This document shows positions 12,640 to 12,858 of a stretch of DNA of 12,858 bases, in pieces. Under the pieces are notes generated by a model. It ran no database searches. It was not told where the DNA came from and saw only the letters and a list, made by a program, of their open reading frames with translations. The position numbers and the translations under genes were made by a program. Numbering within the stretch: position 1 is the first letter of the stretch; each line of letters starts with the position of its first letter. The DNA is taken from positions 1-12,858 of the forward strand of contig JBCDAS010000102.1 of assembly GCA_039185235.1 (NCBI GenBank). Direction: 5' to 3'. This DNA is from Thermohalobaculum sp039185235. Its GTDB lineage: Bacteria > Pseudomonadota > Alphaproteobacteria > Rhodobacterales > Rhodobacteraceae.

Positions 12640-12858
12640 GCGGCGCCCCGGTGGGGGGGGGCGGAGATTTGGATTGGGGGCCCCCGCCATACGGTTTGTT
12701 GAGGGGGGCACCCCACGGGCAAGCCAAAAACGCCAAAAAAGCGGGCCCCGCCCGAGGGGGGCGCGCGGGAAATTGAAATACCGCCCACCCCCAACAGGTT
12801 TTTTAAAACCCCCCACAACCCCCAACAAAAAAAACCCCAAAAAAACCGCCCCCCCCCC
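12640..12858. other. low-quality homopolymer-rich end
   Basis: The last ~220 bases are dominated by runs of 5-10 identical bases (G8 at 12653-12660, A8 near 12826, and C10 at the very end) with no sustained coding frame. This looks like base-calling failure at the end of a read or contig. Nothing here should be interpreted biologically. Confidence 0.7.

Overview
The window looks like chromosomal DNA of a marine Rhodobacteraceae (Roseobacter-type) alphaproteobacterium. The evidence is the gene content and protein style: FAD/GcvT dehydrogenases of the dimethylglycine/sarcosine dehydrogenase type, an XRE-cupin regulator, a DNA polymerase IV with an N-terminal zinc finger, and GC-rich codon use. 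It reads as a conserved catabolic operon set between decayed mobile or accessory DNA on both sides. The organism assignment is inference.

Left flank (1-1180). About 525 bases are AT-rich with no recognisable gene. They end at the 3' half of an L-asparaginase II gene that has lost its start and its Cys-Ser-Gly-Lys-His active-site segment. A small three-helix membrane protein (1186-1506, minus) follows and is divergent from the operon.

Core (1621-9144). Five genes on the plus strand are very tightly packed: XRE-cupin regulator, FAD/GcvT fusion dehydrogenase 1, zinc-type homocysteine S-methyltransferase, a zinc-less medium-chain reductase, and FAD/GcvT fusion dehydrogenase 2. Three of the junctions are ATGA, GTGA or 1-nt type. 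The simplest reading is stepwise demethylation of a quaternary or tertiary methylamine. Glycine betaine -> dimethylglycine -> sarcosine -> glycine fits by enzyme count. The first methyl would go to homocysteine and the next two to tetrahydrofolate. The reductase does not fit that route, so a different methylated substrate is possible.

Mobile scar and tRNA (9145-10055). The operon is followed by a dense set of hairpins (9156-9345) that fold on paper into two cloverleaf-like units. Next come the C-terminal end of an IS5-family transposase (minus), fused head-on to the C-terminal end of a frameshifted large serine recombinase (plus), and then tRNA-Val(GAC) (minus).

Right flank (10056-12858). 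An N-formylglutamate amidohydrolase-family gene (plus) converges on dinB (minus). Between them is a strong candidate small RNA on the minus strand (about 11141-11066): promoter, two small hairpins with a CU-rich loop, a CU-rich single strand and an intrinsic terminator. The last ~220 bases are full of homopolymer runs and look like poor-quality sequence.
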